From CAIVVT01 sp052145115 (GTDB lineage: Bacteria > Acidobacteriota > Terriglobia > Bryobacterales > Bryobacteraceae): DNA of 64,000 nucleotides. A program made the position numbers and the translations under genes. Position 1 is the stretch's first letter. Every line of letters starts with the position of its first letter. A model generated the notes under the pieces. That model did not search any database, was not told the DNA's origin, and saw only the letters and a program-made list of their open reading frames with translations. This document shows positions 1-11,067 of the stretch, one piece after another. The DNA lies in the NCBI GenBank assembly GCA_052145115.1, contig JBKQPG010000090.1:1-64000 (forward strand). The letters are read 5' to 3'.

Positions 1-120
1 GAGGCCAAACGCGACATTTCAACACGACAGTGCCGCCTGGAGGCGCCGGGGCGGTTTCTTAATGATATGTTCGCCTGGAAGAAGGTGTGACCAGCCGGTG
101 GGCCCGGCAGTGAGGGGGTG

Positions 121-277
121 GCTGCGGCGCGCGATAGGGCCGCATCTACTTCGTTGCGCTCCGTCGCCGTCCTCAACGTACCGCCAAGTACGCCTGCGGG
201 CGGCTACGGTCGCGCGCCTCGTAGCTGCAGCCCTCTCATCGCGCCTCGCTACGATCGTGGTGAAACATCCGGGCTAG
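121..277 (+). repeat. Dispersed repeat family A, copy 1
   Basis: About 155 bases closely match 25957-26115, in the same orientation, including the tail gaaacatccgggct. The left inverted end found in the second copy is missing or degraded here. It lies in the first 328 bases of the window, where I see no convincing gene: short open frames here have no ribosome binding site and no recognisable domain. It is a non-coding mobile or structural repeat by appearance; no transposase is present. Confidence 0.8.
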
Positions 278-328
278 AGATGCGCACGGAACAAACGCAG
301 AGCAAGACCGGGCGACGGGCTGCGGCTT

Positions 329-1339
329 TCAGCGGAGGGGCGTGGACAGGGCTAGCCCGGCGGTCTGCGCCAGGCCCAGGAGCTGGTCCTCGAAGCTGTA
401 GTCGACGCTCGGGCGCTCGTGGTGCCGCTGGTACCACTTGTAGGTCTCTTTGAGACCGTCGGCCATGCTGCACGGCTTGAAGGCGAGCATGCGCTGGGCC
501 TTATTGACCAGCATGGTGATGGGTGCCAGATCGAAGTACACGCCGAAATAGAGATGCGGGCCCGTGGGGTGGCCGCCGGCGCGCTGGATGCGCTCGCGCG
601 GGACGCGCACAACCTTGGTCTCCTTGCCGGCGGCGGCGGCCAGCAGATCGATGAATTCGGCCTGGGTAAGAGCGCGCGGGTTGGCGATGTTGAATGCGTG
701 CCCGACCACGGCGGGTGACTCGACGGCCTTGATCATGGCCGCGACCACATCCTTCACATACACGAACTGCATCAGCCGGCGGCCGTCGCCGGGCAGGATC
801 AGGGGCCGCTTGTCGCGCATCCGGTCCCAGAAAAACTGCTCGCGGTAGAAGGGATTGGCGGGGCCGTAGATGTAGGGCGGGCGTAGCGTAACGGCCGGCA
901 GGCCGAAGCGCTGATGGAGCTTGAACAGGGCGCGCTCGCTCTGGGCCTTGTGGCGGGCGTAGCGGTCGGGCCAGTCGTCGGGGGCCAGGGCGTCGCCCTC
1001 ATGGTGATTCAGGCCGTCCCCGTAGGCCGCGACGCTGGACATGAAGACGTAGCGGCCGACGTGGCCGCACATCATTTTGCCCAGGCCGTCGACGACCGAC
1101 GCGGGCGTGCCGCGCTCCCAGTCGTAGACGTTGTCGAACAGCGCGTCGAAATCCTTGCCCGCCAGCGCGCGCTTCATCTGCTCGAGGTCGTTGCGGTCGG
1201 CCTGGATGTTCTCGACCTTCTTGCCGAACTCGTGGGCCGGCTTGCGGTGCAGGATGGTCACCTCGTGCTCGTGTTTGACCAGCGTGGAGACCAGGTGCCG
1301 TCCGATAAACGTCGTGCCGCCGATAACCAGTACTCTCAT
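329..1339 (-). CDS. NAD-dependent epimerase/dehydratase family protein
   Basis: Extended short-chain dehydrogenase/reductase of the NDP-sugar epimerase type, 336 aa. The N-terminus reads MRVLVIGGTTFIGRHL, a TGxxGxxG-like Rossmann dinucleotide site; the active-site pattern follows as SSVAAYGD and then YARHK (YxxxK). A later PYIYGPANPFYREQFF stretch is typical of isoflavone reductase/UDP-glucose epimerase-like members. The chosen ATG sits directly before the Rossmann strand and has a GGAGGAG about 14 bases upstream. An alternative ATG at 1420 adds 27 non-conserved residues and overlaps the end of the inositol-3-phosphate synthase gene by 8 bases, which would couple the two genes. Substrate is unknown; a nucleotide sugar is the usual guess. 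Confidence 0.85.
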   Translation of the reverse strand: MRVLVIGGTTFIGRHLVSTLVKHEHEVTILHRKPAHEFGKKVENIQADRNDLEQMKRALAGKDFDALFDNVYDWERGTPASVVDGLGKMMCGHVGRYVFMSSVAAYGDGLNHHEGDALAPDDWPDRYARHKAQSERALFKLHQRFGLPAVTLRPPYIYGPANPFYREQFFWDRMRDKRPLILPGDGRRLMQFVYVKDVVAAMIKAVESPAVVGHAFNIANPRALTQAEFIDLLAAAAGKETKVVRVPRERIQRAGGHPTGPHLYFGVYFDLAPITMLVNKAQRMLAFKPCSMADGLKETYKWYQRHHERPSVDYSFEDQLLGLAQTAGLALSTPLR

Positions 1340-1412
1340 CCTCGTAACGCCCGGCTCCTCCGAATCCGTGGCGAAATGACCATTGGCATGCGGGACGCCG
1401 TTGTGCCGTGGG

Positions 1413-2732
<1,320 letters not shown>

Positions 2733-2801
2733 AACAATTACTCCAGGCCGGTCCAATGAGGGCCGGGAAAACAAGACTCCAACTGCTATCCTATCAACTG
2801 G

Positions 2802-3560
2802 ATGCAGGTTCGTGCGACAGCCGCTATTCCGACCGTGGTCGCGGACGACGAAGCACCGGCGCTGGACGAGCTCGTTTTTCTGCTGCGCGAGTTCAGTGCA
2901 ATCGATGTCGTGGCCACGGCGCACAACGGTTTGGAAGCCGTGGCGATGATTGAACAACACGCGCCGGACCTGGTGTTTCTGGACGTGCAAATGCCGGGGC
3001 TGGACGGGTTGGGCGTGATCAACATGCTCCGGGCGGACCAGGCGCCGATGCCGTCGTTCGTGCTGTGCACGGCCTATGACCAGTACGCGCTGGAGGCGTT
3101 CCGGCTGGAGGTGCTGGATTACCTGGTGAAGCCGGTGGACCGCGAGCGATTGAGCCTGACGGTGGATCGCGCGCGGCGCCAGATGCTGGATCCGGAACCG
3201 GCGGCGGGGCCGGCGGGGCCGGCGCGGAACAAGATCGTGGTCCGGACCGCCGGTCACAACCTGGTGGTCGACGTGGCGGACATCATCTACGCCACCATCG
3301 ACGACGGGCTGATCACGGTGGTGACCACGACGGTGGAGGGCCAGGCGAGCTTCAAGACGATCGAGGAGATGCAGGCCAGCCTGGACCCGGCCTCGTTCTG
3401 GCGGGCCCACCGCAGCTACCTGGTGAACATCAACCACATCAAGGAAGTCATCGCCTGGTTCAAGTCGAGCTACCAGTTGCGCATGAACGACAAGAAGAAC
3501 AGCGAGATCCCCGTCAGTCGGGTGCAGACGCGGCGGCTCAGGGAGCTGTTCCGGCTGTGA
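2802..3560 (+). CDS. LytTR-family response regulator (AlgR/LytR type)
   Basis: Two-domain transcription regulator, 252 aa. Residues about 10-125 form a receiver: acidic pocket VADDE near residue 14, phosphoacceptor D61 in LVFLDVQMPG, and conserved K110 in YLVKPVD. Residues about 148-250 form a LytTR DNA-binding domain with ASFWRAHRSYLVNINHIKEV, the usual FxRxHRSxxVN signature. No sensor kinase of the LytS/histidine-kinase type is adjacent, so it is an orphan in this window. It is divergent from the inositol synthase gene with only about 69 bases between starts, so it may regulate that promoter; this is inference. No good Shine-Dalgarno is visible for the ATG at 2802. Confidence 0.9.
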   Translation: MQVRATAAIPTVVADDEAPALDELVFLLREFSAIDVVATAHNGLEAVAMIEQHAPDLVFLDVQMPGLDGLGVINMLRADQAPMPSFVLCTAYDQYALEAFRLEVLDYLVKPVDRERLSLTVDRARRQMLDPEPAAGPAGPARNKIVVRTAGHNLVVDVADIIYATIDDGLITVVTTTVEGQASFKTIEEMQASLDPASFWRAHRSYLVNINHIKEVIAWFKSSYQLRMNDKKNSEIPVSRVQTRRLRELFRL

Positions 3561-3811
3561 TTCAGGTCGCGCCTCAAGTCGTCAAACGGCTTGGGTTTGC
3601 CGCTTTTGAAGCTTAGAACCAATCGTTTACAGGAAAGAGGCGAGGAGCGCTCCGCGTGCCGCCGGCGCTTGCGGCAGGCCCGGCGACAGAAACCTTGAAT
3701 CGACCCCCCATTCGTACTAAGGTAGTAATGTATCGATCCGGAATCGTAACGAGTGGGGCCCAAGGGCATCGCCGCCCAGGGCTCCGCAATTCGACTTATA
3801 CAGGAGAATCC

Positions 3812-4114
3812 ATGAAGAAACTGGCGTTAGTTTTCGCGTTTTGCGCCGTCGCCGCCTTCGGGGCGGAGTGGACCGGCTACATCTCCGAAACCAAGTGCGG
3901 CGCCAAGCACAACGACGGCTCCGAGGCCTCGATCAAATGTGTGACCGGCTGCATCAAGCATGGCGCCAAGCCGGTGCTGGTGGTGGGCGACAAGGTGGTC
4001 CCGATCGCCAATGCCGCCAAGGTGCCGGAGGACCTTTACGGCAAGAAAGTGACCGTGAAGGGCGAGATGAAGGGCGACGCGGTCGTCATCGCCTCCATCG
4101 CCGCGGCGATGTAA
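3812..4114 (+). CDS. Small exported protein, OB-fold-like, function unknown
   Basis: A 100-aa protein with a Sec signal peptide (MKKLALVFAFCAVAAFGA, cleavage near residue 18). The mature part begins with WTGYISETKCG and contains a second pair of cysteines in KCVTGCIKHG, then the stretch KKVTVKGEMKGDAVVIASI that resembles the end of a small beta-barrel. Similar short WTGYISD(S/T)KCG proteins are common in Acidobacteriota but have no assigned role. AGGAG lies at 3802-3806, five bases before the ATG, a good ribosome binding site. The 250 bases upstream carry no gene. Confidence 0.8.
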   Translation: MKKLALVFAFCAVAAFGAEWTGYISETKCGAKHNDGSEASIKCVTGCIKHGAKPVLVVGDKVVPIANAAKVPEDLYGKKVTVKGEMKGDAVVIASIAAAM

Positions 4115-4287
4115 CCATTTCAGATTCAGTTTCGTGCCAACAGGCCGGCACGCCCCGCGTGGCAGGGAGCGATCCGGCGTGTACATTTTCGTATTGTGGA
4201 AAAATGCGCAATGGACAGTCCGGGCAAATAGAGATTCAATACGCTCAGGGGACTTGTGTCCCCAAGTGGATAGGCTGAGAGGACATC

Positions 4288-5592
<1,305 letters not shown>

Positions 5593-5603
5593 GAACGCAC
5601 GCC

Positions 5604-6020
5604 CTATTTGCCGCTGAGCTCACAATCGGGCGGCGGAGTCCAGACCATCGGCTGGTCGCTGCTGGCGTGGTTCAATCGCCGGATCATGCCATCGTCGTAG
5701 TGCGCGGGCAGCGGCACTCGCAGCAGTGGAATCACGCAGCGCCCAGGTTCGAGCTGCATTTGATGCCCCGCGATCATCACTGGTTCGGGCGGCAGCAGTT
5801 GTTTCCAGTTCCGGAAAAACCATCCCGCACCCTGCCGCGCTGGCGCGGTCGGCTTTTCCACCGCTTGTGGAATCAGCCCGGGCACCAGCGAAAATCGATG
5901 AGGGAGAGAGCTGGCGGCCGGTCGGTCCATCTTGCGCGCGCTGGGGGAGACAGCGGCCTGCTGAGCGAACAGCTGACCGGCCTGGAACAAGAGCACAAAA
6001 GCGAGCAGCCGGAGTCGCAT
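5604..6020 (-). CDS. Exported hypothetical protein
   Basis: 138 aa with a clear N-terminal signal peptide (MRLRLLAFVLLFQAGQLFAQ, cleavage near residue 20). The mature region is rich in Pro and Arg, contains WFFRNWKQL and ends PPPDCELSGK; no family is recognised. The gene is convergent with citrate synthase, with 11 bases between stops, so the two may share a termination region. A GGGAG lies rather far upstream of the ATG. The signal peptide and the absence of a better frame support it as real, but the function is unknown. Confidence 0.6.
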   Translation of the reverse strand: MRLRLLAFVLLFQAGQLFAQQAAVSPSARKMDRPAASSLPHRFSLVPGLIPQAVEKPTAPARQGAGWFFRNWKQLLPPEPVMIAGHQMQLEPGRCVIPLLRVPLPAHYDDGMIRRLNHASSDQPMVWTPPPDCELSGK

Positions 6021-6090
6021 TCTGGCCCGATCTTACTCCCAATGCGATGGCAGCTCAATCCCCCGCCCAGCCGGCTGGATGTAAACTAGA

Positions 6091-6260
6091 AGACCGGACC
6101 GCCGCTGCGGCAACGATCCGGCCTTTTCTGTCTCAAGACTGGTCAGCGCTTACGCGTGAACGGCTTGGGATCTGCAAATCTCGACCATCTCCTCGATGGG
6201 CATCGGCATGAAATCGCCGGCGTGTCGGGCCTGGCCGAACTCGACCATGCTCTGGGCAGC
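6091..6260 (-). pseudogene. Duplicated 3' end of the class II aldolase gene plus its terminator
   Basis: On the minus strand the frame ending at 6150 gives a 32-residue tail, with FGQARHAGDF, PMPIEEMVEI and SQAVHA, of which 24 residues match the last 32 of the intact aldolase encoded at 6882-7910. Similarity continues past the stop codon into a terminator-like hairpin (6093-6122) matching the aldolase terminator at 6822-6854. The match ends at about 6260, three bases before the stop of the membrane protein gene. There is no start codon or upstream coding sequence, so it is a gene fragment left by a segmental duplication or recombination. Confidence 0.85.
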
Positions 6261-6262
6261 GA

Positions 6263-6673
6263 CTATTCCCGGTAGAACCGGGCGCCGGCGATGGTGGCGA
6301 GGATGAGGGCCGGCAGCGTTCCGACCATCAGCGGAACAACGGTGCGCGGTGGAAAGAAGCCGAAGGAGCACCACGTGGCGTCCCCCAGGCTGACGATGAA
6401 CCACCAGGCGAAAGCTGCGATGATGGCGGTCTTCAGTCCCGGGCCATAGGCCGGCCGGATCGCGGCGTAAAGCCACAAAATGGAAATGCCTTCGAGCAGG
6501 TCAATTACGACGTTGAGCAGAAGAAAGCCGGGTGTGGGCGCCGCCAGGCGATTGTGGGGCAACGCGGCGAAGTCGCGGCCGAGCAGCGCGGTGACGGCCG
6601 AGCCGAGGATGATCCAAACGATTCCGGCCAGCAGTCCACAGAGGAGCACACGGGACCAGTTGATTGTGCGCAT
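6263..6673 (-). CDS. Small integral membrane protein, function unknown
   Basis: 136 aa with about four predicted membrane segments: VLLCGLLAGIVWIILGSAV near residues 9-27, a segment around FLLLNVVIDLLEGISILWLY, one around IIAAFAWWFIVSLG, and LMVGTLPALILATIAG near the C-terminus, which ends GARFYRE. I know related uncharacterised membrane proteins only as hypothetical. GGAGGG lies 9-10 bases before the ATG, which decides the start. Its stop abuts the duplicated aldolase tail, so recombination occurred exactly at the 3' boundary of this gene. It is not obviously co-transcribed with the aldolase because a terminator separates them. Confidence 0.75.
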   Translation of the reverse strand: MRTINWSRVLLCGLLAGIVWIILGSAVTALLGRDFAALPHNRLAAPTPGFLLLNVVIDLLEGISILWLYAAIRPAYGPGLKTAIIAAFAWWFIVSLGDATWCSFGFFPPRTVVPLMVGTLPALILATIAGARFYRE

Positions 6674-6821
6674 GTCGCCAGACCCTCCGGCACATTGTAT
6701 CTCCGATTCTCGACCGGGAGAGTCTTTGCCGGCCTGATGGCGCCTGGCAGGGAGCATCCCGGGAGCCTGCCGGAGGCAGAGCTCCCGCCACTTGCAACGA
6801 ACTGAATGAACGAACCGAAAC

Positions 6822-6854
6822 AAGAAAGCCGGGTCGCCATTGCGGCAACCCGGC
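6822..6854 (-). terminator. Rho-independent terminator of fba
   Basis: On the minus strand a GCCGGGT/ACCCGGC stem, extended inside by GCC/GGC, is followed by TTTCTTG. It lies 27 bases past the aldolase stop. A diverged copy lies at about 6093-6122 behind the duplicated aldolase tail. Confidence 0.8.
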
Positions 6855-6881
6855 CTGTGTTGTCTAAAAGCTGGTCAGCGC

Positions 6882-7910
6882 TTACGCGTGCACGGCCTGG
6901 GATTTGTAAATCTCGGCCATCTCCTCGATGGGCATCGGCTTGATGTCGCCGGCGTGACCGGCCTGGCCGAACTGGGCCATGCGCTGGGCGACGACCTTCT
7001 TCATGGCCTCGCGCGCCGGCTTGTTGTAATCGCGCGGATCGAACTTCTCGGGCGTCTCCCACAGCACTTTGCGGATCGCGCCGGTCATGGCCAGCCGGTT
7101 GTCGGTGTCGACATTGACCTTGCGGACGCCGTTCTTGATGCCCAACTGGATCTCGGGGATCGGCACGCCCCAGGTGGGCCGCATCTTGCCGCCGTACTGG
7201 TTGATGATGTCCACCAGTTCCTTGGGCACCGAGGACGAGCCGTGCATCACCAGGTGAGTGTGGGGCAGACGCTTGTGGATCTGGATCAGGATGTCCATCT
7301 TCAGCACCGCGCCGTCCGGCGCGCGGTTGAACTTGTAGGCGCCATGGCTGGTGCCGATCGCGATCGCCAGCGCATCCACGCCGGTGCGCTCGACGAATTC
7401 GACCGCCTGGTCCGGGTCGGTGACGTGCTCCAGGCCGGTGCCCCCGGCGCCGTGGCCGTCTTCAATGCCGCCCAGCACGCCGATTTCGCCTTCCACCGTC
7501 ACGCCGCGCGCGTGGGCGGCGTCGACGACGCGCCGGGTGGTCTCGACGTTGTAGTCGAAGCTCGAGGGCGTCTTGCCGTCGGGCATGAGAGACCCGTCCA
7601 TCATCACCGAAGTGAAGCCCAGCTCGATGGCCGACTGGCAGGTCTCGGGGCTGTTGCCGTGGTCCTGGTGCAGCACCATCGGGATTTCCGGGTACAGCTC
7701 CGCCGCGGCCAGCATCAGGTGGTACAGGAAGCGGTCGTTGGAATACTGGCGCGCGCCGCGGCTCGCCTGGACGATCACCGGCGATTTGGTCTCGCGGGCC
7801 GCCTCCATGATCGCCTGAATCTGCTCCATATTGTTGACGTTGAATGCGCCAACGCCATATCCGCCCTTGGCCGCCTCGTCCAGAAGCTGCCGCATTGTCA
7901 CCAGTGGCAT
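6882..7910 (-). CDS. fba: Class II fructose-1,6-bisphosphate aldolase
   Basis: Zinc-dependent aldolase that interconverts fructose 1,6-bisphosphate with glyceraldehyde 3-phosphate and dihydroxyacetone phosphate. Metal and substrate motifs are intact: H81 and H84 in HQDHG, E140/E142 in VEGEIG, H189 in GTSHG and H223 in MHGSSS. At 342 aa with the sequence GVGAFNVNNMEQIQAI it belongs to the longer, Calvin-cycle-type (CbbA/FbaA) branch. AAGGAG lies 6 bases before the ATG, a strong site. The gene is divergent from rubrerythrin. Its last 32 codons and terminator are duplicated about 730 bases downstream. Confidence 0.96.
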   Translation of the reverse strand: MPLVTMRQLLDEAAKGGYGVGAFNVNNMEQIQAIMEAARETKSPVIVQASRGARQYSNDRFLYHLMLAAAELYPEIPMVLHQDHGNSPETCQSAIELGFTSVMMDGSLMPDGKTPSSFDYNVETTRRVVDAAHARGVTVEGEIGVLGGIEDGHGAGGTGLEHVTDPDQAVEFVERTGVDALAIAIGTSHGAYKFNRAPDGAVLKMDILIQIHKRLPHTHLVMHGSSSVPKELVDIINQYGGKMRPTWGVPIPEIQLGIKNGVRKVNVDTDNRLAMTGAIRKVLWETPEKFDPRDYNKPAREAMKKVVAQRMAQFGQAGHAGDIKPMPIEEMAEIYKSQAVHA

Positions 7911-8053
7911 TTGAATCTCCTTGCGATCTGATCAGAGCTCGAACACTAGAAGTACAACTCCATCATAGAACACTGGTTCGTCCGCTTTCGTGACGATTGC
8001 GTTGAGATTCCCCACAGCGAATTCGCCCGGCGGGACGGGCAGCGGCGGCAGTG

Positions 8054-8093
8054 TATAGTCAGTCTATAGTCGGTCCATTGTCGGTCTATCGTC
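8054..8093. promoter_or_regulatory. Tandem 11-bp repeat array upstream of rubrerythrin
   Basis: Three complete 11-base units (tatagtcagtc, tatagtcggtc, cattgtcggtc) and a partial fourth (tatcgtc) run head to tail from 8054 to 8093. They lie 20 bases before the rubrerythrin start codon and about 145 bases before the divergent aldolase gene. One unit per helical turn is the geometry of a direct-repeat operator that places proteins on one face of DNA. Function is inferred; a slippage-derived microsatellite is the alternative. Confidence 0.55.
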
Positions 8094-8112
8094 AAAGACA
8101 AGGAGATCCGAA

Positions 8113-8685
8113 TTGTTCAATTCCAGGCACGGCGGGGCGGCCCAATGCGCCGCGACGCTCGCGAATCTGCAGGCCGCGTTGAACGGTGAGTGGAACGCCA
8201 AGGCGCGCTATATCCAATTCGCCGTCCAGGCGGATGCAGAGGGCTTCGGGCCGGTGGCGAGTCTGTTCCGCGCCGCCGCGCTGGCCGAGGGCATCCACGC
8301 CGACAATCACAAACAAGTGATCGCCAAAATGGGCCAGACGCCGTTTGTGAAGTTTGAGATCCCTGAGGTCAACTCGACGCGCGAGAACCTGGAAGCGGCC
8401 ATCCGCGGCGAGAGCCACGAGCGCGATGAGATGTATCCGGCCTTCATCGCCCAGGCGCGTGCGGACGCCCACGCCGCCGCCGAGCGCACATTCGCATTGG
8501 CGCTGGCGGCCGAAGCCGAGCACGCCCGGCTCTACACCGCGGCGCTGGACAATCTGGAGAACATGCGCTGCGCCGCCCGCACGTACTTCGTCTGCCAGGT
8601 GTGCGGTTACACCTCGGAGCGGCCAGAGTTCGACCTGTGCCCGGCGTGCTCCGCGTCGGTCGAGGAGTTCCAGGAAATCAGCTGA
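8113..8685 (+). CDS. rbr: Rubrerythrin
   Basis: Non-haem di-iron peroxidase of the ferritin-like superfamily with a C-terminal rubredoxin-type centre, 190 aa. The ferritin-like four-helix domain spans residues about 15-150 with ligand-bearing helices such as LNGEWNAKARY, GESHERDEMYP and EAEHARLY; the rubredoxin knuckles are CQVCGY and CPACSA near the C-terminus. It reduces hydrogen peroxide in the cytoplasm, usually with rubredoxin or ferredoxin-linked electrons. The start is a TTG at 8113 with AGGAG seven bases upstream; no ATG gives the full first helix. A tandem 11-bp array just upstream may be its operator. It is convergent with pnp. Confidence 0.93.
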   Translation: MFNSRHGGAAQCAATLANLQAALNGEWNAKARYIQFAVQADAEGFGPVASLFRAAALAEGIHADNHKQVIAKMGQTPFVKFEIPEVNSTRENLEAAIRGESHERDEMYPAFIAQARADAHAAAERTFALALAAEAEHARLYTAALDNLENMRCAARTYFVCQVCGYTSERPEFDLCPACSASVEEFQEIS

Positions 8686-8716
8686 CGAGGCGCGTTGGTC
8701 CCACGAAATGGAAACT

Positions 8717-8741
8717 GCGGCTCCCGAGGGGGAGCCGCTTT
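8717..8741. terminator. Hairpin terminator between rubrerythrin and pnp
   Basis: A perfect 8-bp stem GCGGCTCC/GGAGCCGC with a 6-base loop lies between the convergent stops of rubrerythrin (8685) and pnp (8773). A short T-rich tract (ctttgtgt) follows on the plus strand, so it suits rubrerythrin best; the T-tract on the minus strand is weaker. Confidence 0.7.
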
Positions 8742-8772
8742 GTGTCTGCGGAATCGGCCGGCCTATCAGGCC

Positions 8773-11067
8773 TCAGCGCCGGTCGCCGCCCGGGCCGCGA
8801 CGAGGACCGCGATCGCCCCGGTCGCCGCCGCGATGCGGCCGGTCGCCGCGATCGTAATCGCGCGGCGGGCGGTCGCCCGCGGGAGCGTGGACCTCGCCGC
8901 GGTTGTCGGAGCGGACTTCGATCTGTGGCGCGGCCTCGGTGGCCGGCTCGCCGTTGTCGGCGTGGCCGGTCCCGTGCAGCTTCTCGCGCTGTTCCTTGAG
9001 CACCGCGCGTCGGCTGAGCTTGATCTTGTTGCCTTCGAGCGCCAGGACCTTCACCAGGATCTGGTCGCCCTCGTTCAACTCGTCGCGCACCGTCTTGACG
9101 CGGTTCTCGGAGATCTCGCTGATGTGCAGCAGCCCGTCGGTGCCGGGGAATATCTCGACGAATGCGCCGAAGTCGGCGATGCGGACCACCTTGCCGAGAT
9201 AGGTCTTGCCCACCTCGGCCACGGCGGCGATGTCGGAGATCATCTGCAGCGCCTTCTTGGCCGATTCGCCGTCCACGGCGAAGACGTTGATGGTGCCGTC
9301 GTCGTGGATGTCGATCTTGGTGCCGGTAGAGTCGGTGATGCTGCGGATCATCTTGCCGCCAGGTCCAATCACCTCGCGGATCTTTTCGGTCGGAACGGTG
9401 ATAGTGTAGATGCGCGGCGCGTAGGGCGAGAGTTCCTCGCGCGGCGCGCTGAGCACCTCCTCCATCTTGCCCAGGATGAACAGGCGGCCTTCGCGGGCCT
9501 GCGCCAGGGCCTCGCGCATGATGTTCACCGAGATGTTGGGCACCTTGATGTCCATCTGCAGGCCGGTGATGCCCGCGCGCGTGCCGGCCACCTTGAAGTC
9601 CATGTCGCCGTAATGATCCTCGGCGCCCGCGATGTCGGTCAGAATGGCGTACTTGTCGCCTTCCTTCACCAATCCCATCGCGATGCCGGCCACCGGGGAC
9701 TTGATTTTCACGCCGGCGTCCATCATCGAGAGGATCGCGCCGCACACCGTGGCCATCGAGGACGAGCCGTTGGACTCCAGAATGTCGCTCACCACGCGCA
9801 TGGTGTAGGGGAAGTCGGTTTCCGACGGCATCACCGCCCCGATGCTGCGCTCGGCCAGCGCGCCGTGGCCCACCTCGCGGCGGCCGGGGCCGCGCATGAA
9901 GCCGACCTCGCCCACGCTGAACGGCGGGAAGTTGTAATGCAGCATCAGGCGCTTGGACGTCTCGGCCAGGTTGATCGTCTCCAGCCGCTGCTCGTCTTCC
10001 TTGGTGCCCAGCGTGGTGGTGACCAGGGCCTGGGTCTCGCCGCGGGTAAACAGCGCCGAGCCGTGGGTCCGGGGCAGCACGCCGACTTCGATTGTAATGG
10101 GCCGGATCTGGTTGAACGGCCGGCGGTCAGGCCGCTGCCGCAGTTCGAGCATTTCGTGGCGGAAAATGCGCTCCCGCAGCAGTTCGAAGCAGATGTGCGC
10201 CTCCACCTTGTCCTCGTCGGTCTCGAACAGCGCCAGCGCCTCCTCCTCGAGCGCGTCCACCCGCGCGTAGCTCTCGGTCTTGCCGTGTTTCTGCGTGTCG
10301 AGCGCGTCGGTGAGCCGGTCGCGGACCAGTTTCTCAATGCCCGCATAGATTTTCTGATTGCGCTGCGGCGCGGTGAATTCGCGCTTGGGCTTGCCCGCCT
10401 TGGCGGCCAGTTCCTTGATGCCGGCGATGATCTTCTTGCAGCATTCGTGGCCGAACTCGATCGCCGCCAGAACTTCTTCTTCCGAGGCTTCGCAGGCACC
10501 CGCCTCGACCATGACGATGCCCTCATCGGTCCCGGCGACGGTGATGTTCAGCTTCGAGCCCTTCTGCTCTTCGTAGGTCGGCTCGACCACCGGAGCGCCG
10601 TCCACCATGGCGACGCGCACGCTGCCCAGGACGTGGTGGAAGGGAATGTCCGACAGCGCCAGGGCGGCCGACGCGCCGTTCATGGCCATCGAGCTGGGGT
10701 CGTGCGCCGGATCGGCCGACAGCACCAGCCCGACCACCTGCGTCTCGCAGGAGTACCCTTCAGGGAACAGCGGGCGGATCGGCCGGTCGATCAGGCGCGC
10801 CGTGAGGATCTCACGATCGCTCATGCGGCCTTCGCGTTTCAGGAAGCCGCCGGGGATCCGTCCCGCGGCGTAGGTGTATTCACGATAGTCAATGGTCAGC
10901 GGGAAGAACGAAGCGCCCGGCTTCGGCTCCCGGTTGGAACAGGCGGTGCTCAGCACCACCGATTCGCGGAATCGCACCGTCACGGCGCCATGCGCCTGCT
11001 TAGCGAGTTTCCCTGTTTCCAGGGTCAGGACCCGGCCACCCAGGTCGATTTCAATTGAATGTGTCAT
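8773..11067 (-). CDS. pnp: Polyribonucleotide nucleotidyltransferase (PNPase)
   Basis: Phosphorolytic 3'-to-5' exoribonuclease of mRNA decay, trimeric in the cytoplasm. 764 aa with two RNase PH domains (SFFPLTIDYREYTYAAGRIP and later RTHGSALFTRGETQALVT), a KH domain (IREVIGPGGKMI) and an S1 domain (GLLHISEISENRVK). The tail after S1 is a hydrophilic stretch of about 65 residues that ends in Arg/Gly/Asp-rich repeats (DRGDRPHRGGDRGDRG), resembling RNA-binding RGG tails. Two adjacent ATG codons follow GGAGAAAG; the second (11067) has the better 7-base spacing. It lies behind rpsO, the classical S15-PNPase order. Confidence 0.97.
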   Translation of the reverse strand: MTHSIEIDLGGRVLTLETGKLAKQAHGAVTVRFRESVVLSTACSNREPKPGASFFPLTIDYREYTYAAGRIPGGFLKREGRMSDREILTARLIDRPIRPLFPEGYSCETQVVGLVLSADPAHDPSSMAMNGASAALALSDIPFHHVLGSVRVAMVDGAPVVEPTYEEQKGSKLNITVAGTDEGIVMVEAGACEASEEEVLAAIEFGHECCKKIIAGIKELAAKAGKPKREFTAPQRNQKIYAGIEKLVRDRLTDALDTQKHGKTESYARVDALEEEALALFETDEDKVEAHICFELLRERIFRHEMLELRQRPDRRPFNQIRPITIEVGVLPRTHGSALFTRGETQALVTTTLGTKEDEQRLETINLAETSKRLMLHYNFPPFSVGEVGFMRGPGRREVGHGALAERSIGAVMPSETDFPYTMRVVSDILESNGSSSMATVCGAILSMMDAGVKIKSPVAGIAMGLVKEGDKYAILTDIAGAEDHYGDMDFKVAGTRAGITGLQMDIKVPNISVNIMREALAQAREGRLFILGKMEEVLSAPREELSPYAPRIYTITVPTEKIREVIGPGGKMIRSITDSTGTKIDIHDDGTINVFAVDGESAKKALQMISDIAAVAEVGKTYLGKVVRIADFGAFVEIFPGTDGLLHISEISENRVKTVRDELNEGDQILVKVLALEGNKIKLSRRAVLKEQREKLHGTGHADNGEPATEAAPQIEVRSDNRGEVHAPAGDRPPRDYDRGDRPHRGGDRGDRGPRRGPGGDRR

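Noticed and set aside
8695..11058. 787-aa open frame on the plus strand opposite pnp
   Set aside because: It lies entirely antisense to PNPase, whose domains are complete. The frame stays open because of high GC codon bias and has no ribosome binding site or recognisable domain.
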